Shown here: positions 7,190 through 12,839 of the stretch, piece by piece
How positions within the stretch are numbered: position 1 is the first letter of the stretch
Layout of the letters: each line of letters begins with the position of its first letter
Made by a program: the position numbers and the translations under genes
Origin: a bacterium
GTDB lineage: Bacteria > Hydrogenedentota > Hydrogenedentia > Hydrogenedentiales > SLHB01
DNA: 12,839 nt
Direction: 5' to 3'
Assembly (NCBI GenBank): GCA_024231375.1
Contig: JAAEQP010001469.1
Span: 1-12,839 of the forward strand
The notes under the pieces: model-generated
Database searches by the model: none
Told to the model about the DNA's origin: nothing
The model's input: only the letters and a program-made list of their open reading frames with translations

Positions 7190-8140
7190 ATGAGTAAGGA
7201 TACACACCAGGGTGAATGGGTCGTATCGCGCAGGACGTTTCTCACCTATTCCGGTGCGGCACTGGGGATGCTGGGCGGCGCGTCTGGGTGCGCGGCACTT
7301 GGCGAAGGCGCGGGGAAGTCTCTGGCACGGTTCGGCATCGCTACGGACTGTCATTTCGCGGACCGCGAACCCGCCGGCGTGCGGTTCTATGTGGAGTCGC
7401 TCGACAAGCTGGCCGAGTGCGTCGATCTGATGAACCAGGAGAAGGTCGACTTTCTCGTGGAGCTCGGCGACTTCAAGGACCAGGATTCGCCTCCTGAGGA
7501 AGCAAAGACGCTCGAGTACCTGAAACGCATCGAAGCCGTGTTTCAGCAGTTCGACGGACCCAGGTATCACGCGCTCGGTAACCACGACATGGACAGCGTG
7601 TCGAAAGAACAGTTCATGGCGGCGGTGACGAACACGAAGATTCCGCCGGAACGCACGTACTACTCCTTCGACTCCAAAGGGCTGCACGTGGTCGTGCTCG
7701 ACGCCAATTTCACCAACGACGGCACGCCTTACGATCACGGCAATTTCAATTGGACCGACGCCAATATCCCTCAGGAGGAACTCGACTGGCTGAAAGCCGA
7801 TCTGGAGGCCTCGAAACGTCCCGTCGTGGTTTGTCTTCACCAGTTGCTGGACGCGCCCGACGAAGGCGGCAGCGTGTACATCCACAACGCGTCTGCCGTG
7901 CGGTCGGTGATCGAAGCCTCAGGGAAGGTGCTCGCCGTGTTCCAGGGACATCATCACGAGGGAAGCCATTCGTGCATCGAGGGCATCCACTACTACACGC
8001 TCAAGGCCGTAGTCGAAGGTTCGGGCGCGGAGAACAACGCCTACGCCATCGTCGACGTGCGTCCCGACGGACTCATCGAGGTGACCGGCTACCGCCGGGT
8101 CGCCACGAAGGCCCTTGAACCGGCCGCGAGCCCGGTCTGA
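7190..8140 (+). CDS. Tat-exported metallophosphoesterase (calcineurin-like), probable lipoprotein
   Basis: A 316-residue calcineurin-fold phosphoesterase with the full set of dimetal-site motifs: D53 and H55 (TDCHF), D94 (LGDFKD), N131/H132 (LGNHD), H217 (CLHQ) and H254/H256 (GHHH). The N-terminus has a twin-arginine motif SRRTFLT (13-19), a hydrophobic stretch and then ASGC at C34, resembling a lipobox. It is therefore probably exported folded and lipid-anchored. The substrate is unknown; a phosphomonoester or phosphodiester outside the cytoplasm is likely. The start ATG at 7190 lies 4 bp after the isomerase stop, with GGGAGG inside the end of that gene 10 nt upstream. A start six codons earlier would overlap the isomerase and lacks a ribosome-binding site. 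The gene converges on the glycosidase gene with only 10 bp between the stops. Confidence 0.9.
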   Translation: MSKDTHQGEWVVSRRTFLTYSGAALGMLGGASGCAALGEGAGKSLARFGIATDCHFADREPAGVRFYVESLDKLAECVDLMNQEKVDFLVELGDFKDQDSPPEEAKTLEYLKRIEAVFQQFDGPRYHALGNHDMDSVSKEQFMAAVTNTKIPPERTYYSFDSKGLHVVVLDANFTNDGTPYDHGNFNWTDANIPQEELDWLKADLEASKRPVVVCLHQLLDAPDEGGSVYIHNASAVRSVIEASGKVLAVFQGHHHEGSHSCIEGIHYYTLKAVVEGSGAENNAYAIVDVRPDGLIEVTGYRRVATKALEPAASPV

Positions 8141-8150
8141 GGAGAGGGCT

Positions 8151-10157
8151 TCACTCCTTCTCCGCACGCGGATGCACTTCGAAGGCCAACGCGGGGGCGT
8201 CGCTGTCTCCAAAGTCGCCACGGAACAGCAGGGGCAGACCGTCGGTCACGCTCTTGGCAAGGGATAGTTGCGCATCCAGAGGCATACGACCCATGGGTTC
8301 AAGCGCAACCTTCCACGCATTCTGCGAGAGCGCTATGCCATCTGGGGCTTCGGCGCGCACCGTGCCTGTGACGGGCTTGTCGCCGAAATTGTAGATCCAC
8401 ACGCGCATGGCCACGGTCTCACCCGCGGGCACCGTGCGCAGGACGTCGTGCACCCAATTCACGTTGCGGATGACGGGTTCGCGTTCCCATGACTGAACCT
8501 GCATGACAATGGACGAGGCGGCTCCGTCGCGCCGCACGCTTGTGCGCGCGGGTGTGATGTCGATGTCGTTCAGGTTGTCCTTGGGCAACACGACGAACAC
8601 GGGCGCGCCGCCTAGCTCATCGGGTGTTCCCTTGATCGGTCGCCCCAGGTAGTCGTAGGCCGCCTCGACCGGTACGTGCGGCAGCGGCCAAGGCACCTTC
8701 GCCAAGCCTCGATTCGGCCAGTCCGCCTGCCGCTCCGCCCAGCACACCAGCACGTCGCCTTCCCGGCCGTTGGGTCGGCCTCGGAAGGCGATCACGTTCA
8801 CGTCCACGCCGGGCGTCGAGCCAGTGTCGATGCGTCCAAGACATTGCGCACCGGCGAGCAACCGGCCCATTGCCGCCAGGGCTACGTAACTCGGGCGCGG
8901 GGTCATGTCTTTGCGCAGCAATCCGAATTGAACCGTGCGCTGACCTTCCATGTAGTCGCCGAGAATGAAGTGAAAGTGGCGGGAAGAACCCGCGAACTGG
9001 CTCAAAGCGTAGGCCTGGGCCATGTACTGTGCTTTGAGCACGGCGTTTTCGTGGATGTAGTCGCCTAGCTCGGAGTCAGGGTCCGCTTTCATGCCGCGGT
9101 CGGCTTCCGTAACCCACATGGGCCGACCGGACGCCGCGTCGCGGGCGTGCTCCCACAACCTGTCGTAGGAGTGGGGCCAGTCGTAGGTGTGGAGGTTGTA
9201 GGTGTCGTAATAGGGCCAGGTTTCATTCGCCAGGATACCGTCGGTCAACACTTCGCCGTTGATGCCGCCCAGCGGATTCCAGCCGACCGTCAGATCCGCG
9301 TCGCCCGTTTTGAAGCCGAGGTACGCTGCCTTCTGCAAGGAACACAGGGCGTCGATAGGAAAGGCCCCGAAGTTGTGGGCGTTGCCTTCGTTCCAGGGTT
9401 CCCACGCCAGCACGCGGCCCTCGAAGCGTTTGGCCATGGCTTCACAGAATCGGTACACGTGGCGCAGGTCGCGGTCGAGGGTTCCCGTGTCTTCGTCGAC
9501 GGTGACAGCCCACTTGGGCATGATGTGGAAGACCTGCAACACCTTCAGTCCGGCCTCGAACTGGATATCGGCCATGTCGTCGTACTTGGTGTGGGGCACG
9601 AAGGTGCCTTGTTCGATTTCGACCTCGCGCCAGTGGATGCGGTCACGAATCCAGTTCGCGCCCGCCAACGTCGCCAGGCTCACTTGGTCGCGCCGGACCC
9701 GGTCGAATTCGGCGCCGTCGATCTTCCCGATCTGGTCGTACCACGAGAGCGCGCCGTCGATGCAAATGGGCGAATCCTGGGGGACTGGTTCCGCGAAAGG
9801 CGCCAGCACGGCCGCCGTGGTCCAGTCCACCATTTCGCCCGCCGCGTCGAGGAATTCGACCCGATACCACCCAATGTTGAGGGCACCCGCAGCTACGCGC
9901 GCCTTCCCTGCGTCGGTGGCTCCTTTGGCCATCGTCTCGAGCGTGTCGTTCAACACACGGAAGACGACGCCCCCATCCGGCGCGGAGATCTCGAAGTCTT
10001 CGTTGACGAGGAAGATGTTGCCGGGGTGATGGGGGAGGGGCTGGGGGATGCCGCGCGGGATTGCCGGTTCGACCATGCCGTCCTCCGACGCGTGCACCGG
10101 AATCGAAATAGCGGCGACTACGACTGCTGTGAGCACCAGGCTACGTTCCATGATCAT
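8151..10157 (-). CDS. Secreted clan GH-A glycoside hydrolase (GH39-like)
   Basis: A 668-residue exported protein. Signal peptide 1-23 (cleavage after VHA) is followed by a beta-rich N-terminal domain (about 45-125). A (beta/alpha)8 barrel (about 130-440) comes next, then a C-terminal beta region (about 445-535) and a final sandwich (550-662) resembling domains that deal with linear extension. Barrel hallmarks are EPWNEGN with acid/base E257 and MWVTEAD with nucleophile E351; the NE...E pattern and the spacing of 94 residues fit retaining clan GH-A enzymes such as GH39. Substrate is not deducible. The start at 10157 overlaps the stop of the URO-D gene as ATGA, with GGAG 8 nt upstream; the alternative ATG at 10151 is worse spaced. 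The frame is open for another 470 bases upstream inside the URO-D gene, but that stretch is out-of-frame overlap, not coding. Confidence 0.85.
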   Translation of the reverse strand: MIMERSLVLTAVVVAAISIPVHASEDGMVEPAIPRGIPQPLPHHPGNIFLVNEDFEISAPDGGVVFRVLNDTLETMAKGATDAGKARVAAGALNIGWYRVEFLDAAGEMVDWTTAAVLAPFAEPVPQDSPICIDGALSWYDQIGKIDGAEFDRVRRDQVSLATLAGANWIRDRIHWREVEIEQGTFVPHTKYDDMADIQFEAGLKVLQVFHIMPKWAVTVDEDTGTLDRDLRHVYRFCEAMAKRFEGRVLAWEPWNEGNAHNFGAFPIDALCSLQKAAYLGFKTGDADLTVGWNPLGGINGEVLTDGILANETWPYYDTYNLHTYDWPHSYDRLWEHARDAASGRPMWVTEADRGMKADPDSELGDYIHENAVLKAQYMAQAYALSQFAGSSRHFHFILGDYMEGQRTVQFGLLRKDMTPRPSYVALAAMGRLLAGAQCLGRIDTGSTPGVDVNVIAFRGRPNGREGDVLVCWAERQADWPNRGLAKVPWPLPHVPVEAAYDYLGRPIKGTPDELGGAPVFVVLPKDNLNDIDITPARTSVRRDGAASSIVMQVQSWEREPVIRNVNWVHDVLRTVPAGETVAMRVWIYNFGDKPVTGTVRAEAPDGIALSQNAWKVALEPMGRMPLDAQLSLAKSVTDGLPLLFRGDFGDSDAPALAFEVHPRAEKE

Positions 10158-11221
10158 TGATACTTCTCCGGGTGTTCGAGGGCGTGTCGGTCCAGCCCGT
10201 CCATGATGGCCGTCATGCTGTCGCGCCAGCGATGGTCGGGGATGTCTTCCGTGATGCCCATGATGATGCCGCGCGTCGAGTCCACTTCGTTCAGCATGTC
10301 GACCGTCTTCTGTTCCACCGCCGCGTCCGATTGCAGATGAACCGATGACGGGTAGTTCAACCACAACAGCTTGTCCGGCCACGCTTCGCGCGCGTCGCCC
10401 AAGGACATGTCCGTATCCGGCGCGGGCGTGAACGCCTCGATATAGTCCAGGTCCGTGCCGGCGATGGCGTCGGCCAGCAGCCGGCAATTGGCGTCGAAGT
10501 GGCACCCGATCAACTTGCCGTGCTTGTGGAGGACTTCGGCGGCCTCGTTGTAGTGGTCCACGTAGTAGTCGTTGAACACATCGAGACCGATGATTTCCGG
10601 CGTTACATTGCCGCCATAGTTGACGCACAGCGTAGGCGATTCGGCCACAATGGGGTAGATCTTGCGGCGGTTCGCCACGTTCGCCTCGTAGAGTTTCAGC
10701 ATCTCGTCACGGTTCGTCATCCATTCGATGGCGAAGGTGGTGGTGTCGAACGCGCCGCCCGACACCAGGTCCTGGAAGGGCTCCAATTCCAACCCCGCGC
10801 GCATAATGCCGTCGCCTCCGAACTCCTCTTCCTTCTTGGCGAAGGCGTCGTAGGCGGGTTCGTAGACTTCGTCCTCGATAAGGAACAGCAAGGCCTTGTA
10901 GTCGTCGGGCGTCTTGAAGAGGTGTTCGTGCCGCCACGAGGTGAAATCCGCCGGTTCGGATACCGTACTCAATGTACCCACGGGCGTTTCGTAGGTGGTG
11001 CGCACAAGGCGCTTGCCGCCTTCCCGGTAGACGGCCTCCGATACCTTCACGTTTGGTCGGTGCGTGTGGTACACACCCATCCGATGCACGATGCACAGGC
11101 CCCGGTTGCGCAGCGCGCGTTCGGCCGCGCATTGAGGGAACTTGTACTCGTAGATGGAGAAAGGCACGGTCTTCAGGCATTCGCCATGCAGGACCCGTTC
11201 GATGCGTTCGCGAGGCGTCAT
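10154..11221 (-). CDS. Uroporphyrinogen-decarboxylase-superfamily protein (not HemE)
   Basis: A 355-residue cytosolic TIM barrel of the URO-D superfamily, which includes HemE and zinc/cobalamin-linked methyltransferases such as MtaA and CmuA. HemE signatures are not seen. The segment GCHFDANCRLLADAI (239-253), then DYIEAFTPAPDTDMSL (259-274), resembles the HxDGN...EAFTPxPxxD subgroup rather than the HxC zinc motif of MtaA. H241, D243 and C246 are possible ligands. The start ATG at 11221 has GGAGGAG about 7 nt upstream. It sits between a secreted propeller-like gene (18 bp gap) and a secreted glycosidase (4-bp overlap), so it is tied to that function. Demethylation of an O-methylated sugar or aromatic is an appealing but untested possibility; no corrinoid protein gene is present in the window. 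Confidence 0.85.
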   Translation of the reverse strand: MTPRERIERVLHGECLKTVPFSIYEYKFPQCAAERALRNRGLCIVHRMGVYHTHRPNVKVSEAVYREGGKRLVRTTYETPVGTLSTVSEPADFTSWRHEHLFKTPDDYKALLFLIEDEVYEPAYDAFAKKEEEFGGDGIMRAGLELEPFQDLVSGGAFDTTTFAIEWMTNRDEMLKLYEANVANRRKIYPIVAESPTLCVNYGGNVTPEIIGLDVFNDYYVDHYNEAAEVLHKHGKLIGCHFDANCRLLADAIAGTDLDYIEAFTPAPDTDMSLGDAREAWPDKLLWLNYPSSVHLQSDAAVEQKTVDMLNEVDSTRGIIMGITEDIPDHRWRDSMTAIMDGLDRHALEHPEKYQ

Positions 11222-11239
11222 TGCGGTCTCCTCCGGGGG

Positions 11240-12022
11240 TCAGGACCCCTCGCGCTTGGCTTCCTCGCCATCCACGCATTTCGGCTTCTTGACGACGAGT
11301 TTCCCATCGTACTGCTTCGTTTCGGGATCCCGCTTGCTCGTGCCGAGGAGCAGTTGCTTGTCATCCAATCTCGCGATGCCCACCGAGTAGTTCGGCTCGT
11401 ATCGGCCCGCGAGATTGAAGGCCTCGTCGCATTTCAGCAAGCCCTTGCGCTCCTCGTAGCATCCGAACCACCAGTGTCCGTCGAAGAACTCAGCCGTCTG
11501 GATACCCAGATTTGTTTGGCCGCTTTCGATGACGTGGCGTTTCACGAACGTCAGGTCTTTGTCGTATTCGTACGCGTAGTTCTGGTTGTGCGTCTTCGGC
11601 AGGCCACCGACCACGATGAACCGCTTGTCGTGGTACGCCATGCCACCCGCGCCATGCACCAACTCGGGTGCGGGTTTCTTGGACAGGAGTGTCAGGTCCT
11701 TCGCGTCGTACACGTAGATCCAGGAGTCGGCTTTGCCGGGTTCCTGGTTGAACTGGCCCAGGTTGACCGCCACGTAGACCTTGCCGTCGTGGTACGTGAG
11801 GTCGCCTTGATGGCTTGGCGCCTTCACCTGATTGAGGATGTTTCCTGACAGGTCCGTCTTCACGATTTCGACGGTGAACGACCAGTAGATGGCCTTGCCC
11901 GGTTCCACGGCGACGCCTTGCAGGTGTCCTCCGTAGGCGCCTGGACAGGCGACCGCGAAGTCGTCCGCGACGTTCCCGGCCGCGGCCATCGTCATACACG
12001 CCACAAACAGCAAATTCGCCAT
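11240..12022 (-). CDS. Secreted beta-propeller-like protein
   Basis: A 260-residue exported protein with a short signal peptide (cleavage near AAA-GN, residue 15-16). The body has repeating short segments of the type VxYxDGKVYVAVN, GGMAYHDKRFIVVGG, AEFFDGHWWFGCY and IARLDDKQLLLGT. Each aromatic/Gly-rich strand set is about 40 residues, consistent with blades of a propeller or a WD/YVTN-type fold. Catalytic residues are not evident. It is the first gene of the operon propeller - URO-D - glycoside hydrolase. The start ATG at 12022 has GGGGAG about 7 nt upstream. Binding or processing of the glycan handled by the downstream glycosidase is a guess from context. The fold assignment is by repeat pattern only. 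Confidence 0.7.
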   Translation of the reverse strand: MANLLFVACMTMAAAGNVADDFAVACPGAYGGHLQGVAVEPGKAIYWSFTVEIVKTDLSGNILNQVKAPSHQGDLTYHDGKVYVAVNLGQFNQEPGKADSWIYVYDAKDLTLLSKKPAPELVHGAGGMAYHDKRFIVVGGLPKTHNQNYAYEYDKDLTFVKRHVIESGQTNLGIQTAEFFDGHWWFGCYEERKGLLKCDEAFNLAGRYEPNYSVGIARLDDKQLLLGTSKRDPETKQYDGKLVVKKPKCVDGEEAKREGS

Positions 12023-12071
12023 GGTCCGTCTCCCCTAAGAAAGCCAACACAAGCCCATATGCAGGATAACC

Positions 12072-12083
12072 ATGATACAGCAC
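12072..12083 (-). promoter_or_regulatory. Promoter-like element for the propeller-URO-D-glycosidase operon
   Basis: Minus-strand GTGCTGTATCAT with -10 core TATCAT (12077-12072), giving a leader of about 43 nt before the start at 12022. No convincing -35 is seen 17 bp upstream. The 12-base element matches the ones before the isomerase gene and the lipoprotein gene. An inverted repeat CACCC-N4-GGGTG (12081-12094) overlaps its upstream edge and could be an operator. Confidence 0.45.
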
Positions 12084-12094
12084 CCACGGGGGTG
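12081..12094. promoter_or_regulatory. Inverted repeat overlapping the promoter-like element
   Basis: CACCC-ACGG-GGGTG, a 5+4+5 inverted repeat directly against the -10-like element of the propeller operon and 27 bp after the stop of the upstream gene. It lacks a following T-run in the direction of transcription, so an operator is somewhat more likely than a terminator. The short arms make chance occurrence possible. Confidence 0.3.
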
Positions 12095-12121
12095 ATGAAA
12101 CTGAGGTGTCCAAGCTTCCTT

Positions 12122-12839
12122 CTACGGTTGTGTGAACGACAGCACGGCCACCGCACCCGCCGGTAGCTCAAGGGTGACGGCGCTATCCTGGGCGGTGAGG
12201 ACGTACTCGGCCCCCGTCACGATGGCACGACCGGCACATGGCCCCCACATGGTGACCATGCGCGTGGCTTTCGGGTCCTGCGTCTCGCCCTTCTCGGTCT
12301 TCGTGACGCCGAGGTTGTTGAAGAGCCCGACCAGGAATCCGTCGGGCGTCCGTGCCTGAATGCAGCCCACTTCACCCTCGATCCGAAACGGGAGGGCGCG
12401 CCCAACGGCCTCCAGGCACGGGCGAACATCGTCAGGCCCCGTGTACACGAGAACTTGCGGACCCTCCACATTCGTTCGTTGCGATTGATCGGCGTCGAGG
12501 AATACGACCACTTCGTAGCCCGACATCAATCGCCGAGGCGCTTCCGCCGACAGGACGTCGAAGCACCCGATCCAAGGAGATGGCGTCAGATTGTGAGCGT
12601 CGCCGCCTAGCCGCCTGTTCTGCGGAGCGTATACCAGAGACGCGAATTCGCGTAGCTTCACGTGGCACGCGTCGGGCGCGGCAATCCCGAACACTTGATC
12701 TCGGTGGCCTGCAACATAGGCCCCGTCGATACCGAATAAGCCGGGCGGGAGCACGATGGCGGCAGGGGTGATAGGCGCGACGCCCCGGAGCTTCCCTGTT
12801 TCGTCCATGAACTTCTTCGTGAGAAGGCCGTACTCCGCA
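12122..12839 (-). CDS. C-terminal part of a large carbohydrate-active-type protein (partial)
   Basis: Open to the right edge: 31 bases beyond the first visible ATG (12808) continue in frame (AEYGLLTKKFMDETGK), so this is the last 238 residues of a longer protein. YGLLTKKFMDETG with PITPAAIVLPPG resembles the end of a TIM-barrel glycosidase passing into a flavodoxin- or GATase-like domain, as in the trimerisation domain of GH42-type enzymes (SPWIGCFDVLSAEAPRRLMSGYEVVVFLDADQ split by linker). The final part (GFLVGLFNNLGV ... LPAGAVAVLSF) looks like a terminal beta-sandwich. Family and substrate are inferred from this pattern only. It ends in TAG at 12124-12122 and is followed by the propeller operon in the same direction, 99 bp on. 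Confidence 0.6.
   Translation of the reverse strand, partial: AEYGLLTKKFMDETGKLRGVAPITPAAIVLPPGLFGIDGAYVAGHRDQVFGIAAPDACHVKLREFASLVYAPQNRRLGGDAHNLTPSPWIGCFDVLSAEAPRRLMSGYEVVVFLDADQSQRTNVEGPQVLVYTGPDDVRPCLEAVGRALPFRIEGEVGCIQARTPDGFLVGLFNNLGVTKTEKGETQDPKATRMVTMWGPCAGRAIVTGAEYVLTAQDSAVTLELPAGAVAVLSFTQP

Noticed and set aside
8136..8165. Possible bidirectional terminator between the convergent phosphoesterase and glycosidase genes
   Set aside because: Only a loose GGAGA/TCTCC pairing without a stable stem or T-run on either strand.
9147..10160. 337-codon plus-strand open frame opposite the glycosidase gene
   Set aside because: Shadow of the glycoside hydrolase, which has clear NE/E catalytic motifs and a signal peptide.
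10158..10628. Upstream in-frame extension of the glycosidase frame
   Set aside because: It runs through the URO-D gene in another frame, is Arg/His/Gly-rich and lacks a signal sequence; the ATGA overlap start at 10157 is better supported.
10499..11848. 449-codon plus-strand open frame opposite the URO-D and propeller genes
   Set aside because: No recognisable domain and low-complexity Val/Arg/Phe-rich composition; the minus-strand genes have ribosome-binding sites, overlaps and family motifs.

Overview
This is a GC-rich bacterial window with eleven protein-coding genes, two of them cut by the window edges. No RNA genes, insertion sequences or CRISPR arrays were seen. The gene content suggests a free-living, polysaccharide-using member of the Planctomycetota / Lentisphaerota / Hydrogenedentota type. 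It includes a URO-D-superfamily protein next to secreted glycosidases, a sugar-phosphate-isomerase-type TIM barrel, a Tat-dependent metallophosphoesterase lipoprotein and a large modular surface lipoprotein. The phylum is an inference from this style of gene content and cannot be proven from the window.

Left block (1-3495, minus strand, transcribed right to left): a compact NAD salvage operon in the order Nudix hydrolase, nicotinamidase (pncA), nicotinate phosphoribosyltransferase (pncB), glutamine-dependent NAD synthetase (nadE, running off the left edge). The first three genes overlap by 1 and 4 bases (TGATG and ATGA), so they are probably translationally coupled. Together they cover nicotinamide -> nicotinate -> nicotinate mononucleotide and the final amidation to NAD. 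Only the adenylyltransferase (NadD) is not seen. The Nudix protein resembles the N-terminal half of NrtR-type regulators but has an intact catalytic box and lacks a full winged-helix domain. A 14-bp palindrome overlaps its predicted promoter.

Centre (3496-6257): a divergent intergenic region contains a near-consensus sigma-70 promoter (TTGGCA-17-TATAAT) facing right. A long leader of about 190 nt follows, with two small hairpins and a 37-codon ORF. After it comes a 762-residue modular, cysteine-containing probable lipoprotein, which ends in a very GC-rich hairpin terminator.

Right centre (6258-8140, plus strand): a two-gene unit of a sugar phosphate isomerase/epimerase-like TIM barrel and a Tat-exported metallophosphoesterase.

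Right block (8151-12839, minus strand): a probable carbohydrate-processing cluster. It holds the C-terminal part of a large protein with features of glycoside hydrolases (cut by the right edge). After a gap with a promoter-like site comes a three-gene operon: a secreted propeller-like protein, a URO-D-family protein and a secreted clan GH-A glycoside hydrolase, the last two joined by an ATGA overlap. Three intergenic sites in the window, each ahead of a transcription unit and correctly oriented, share the element GTG[AC]TGTAT[AC]AT, which is probably a lineage-specific -10 promoter element.
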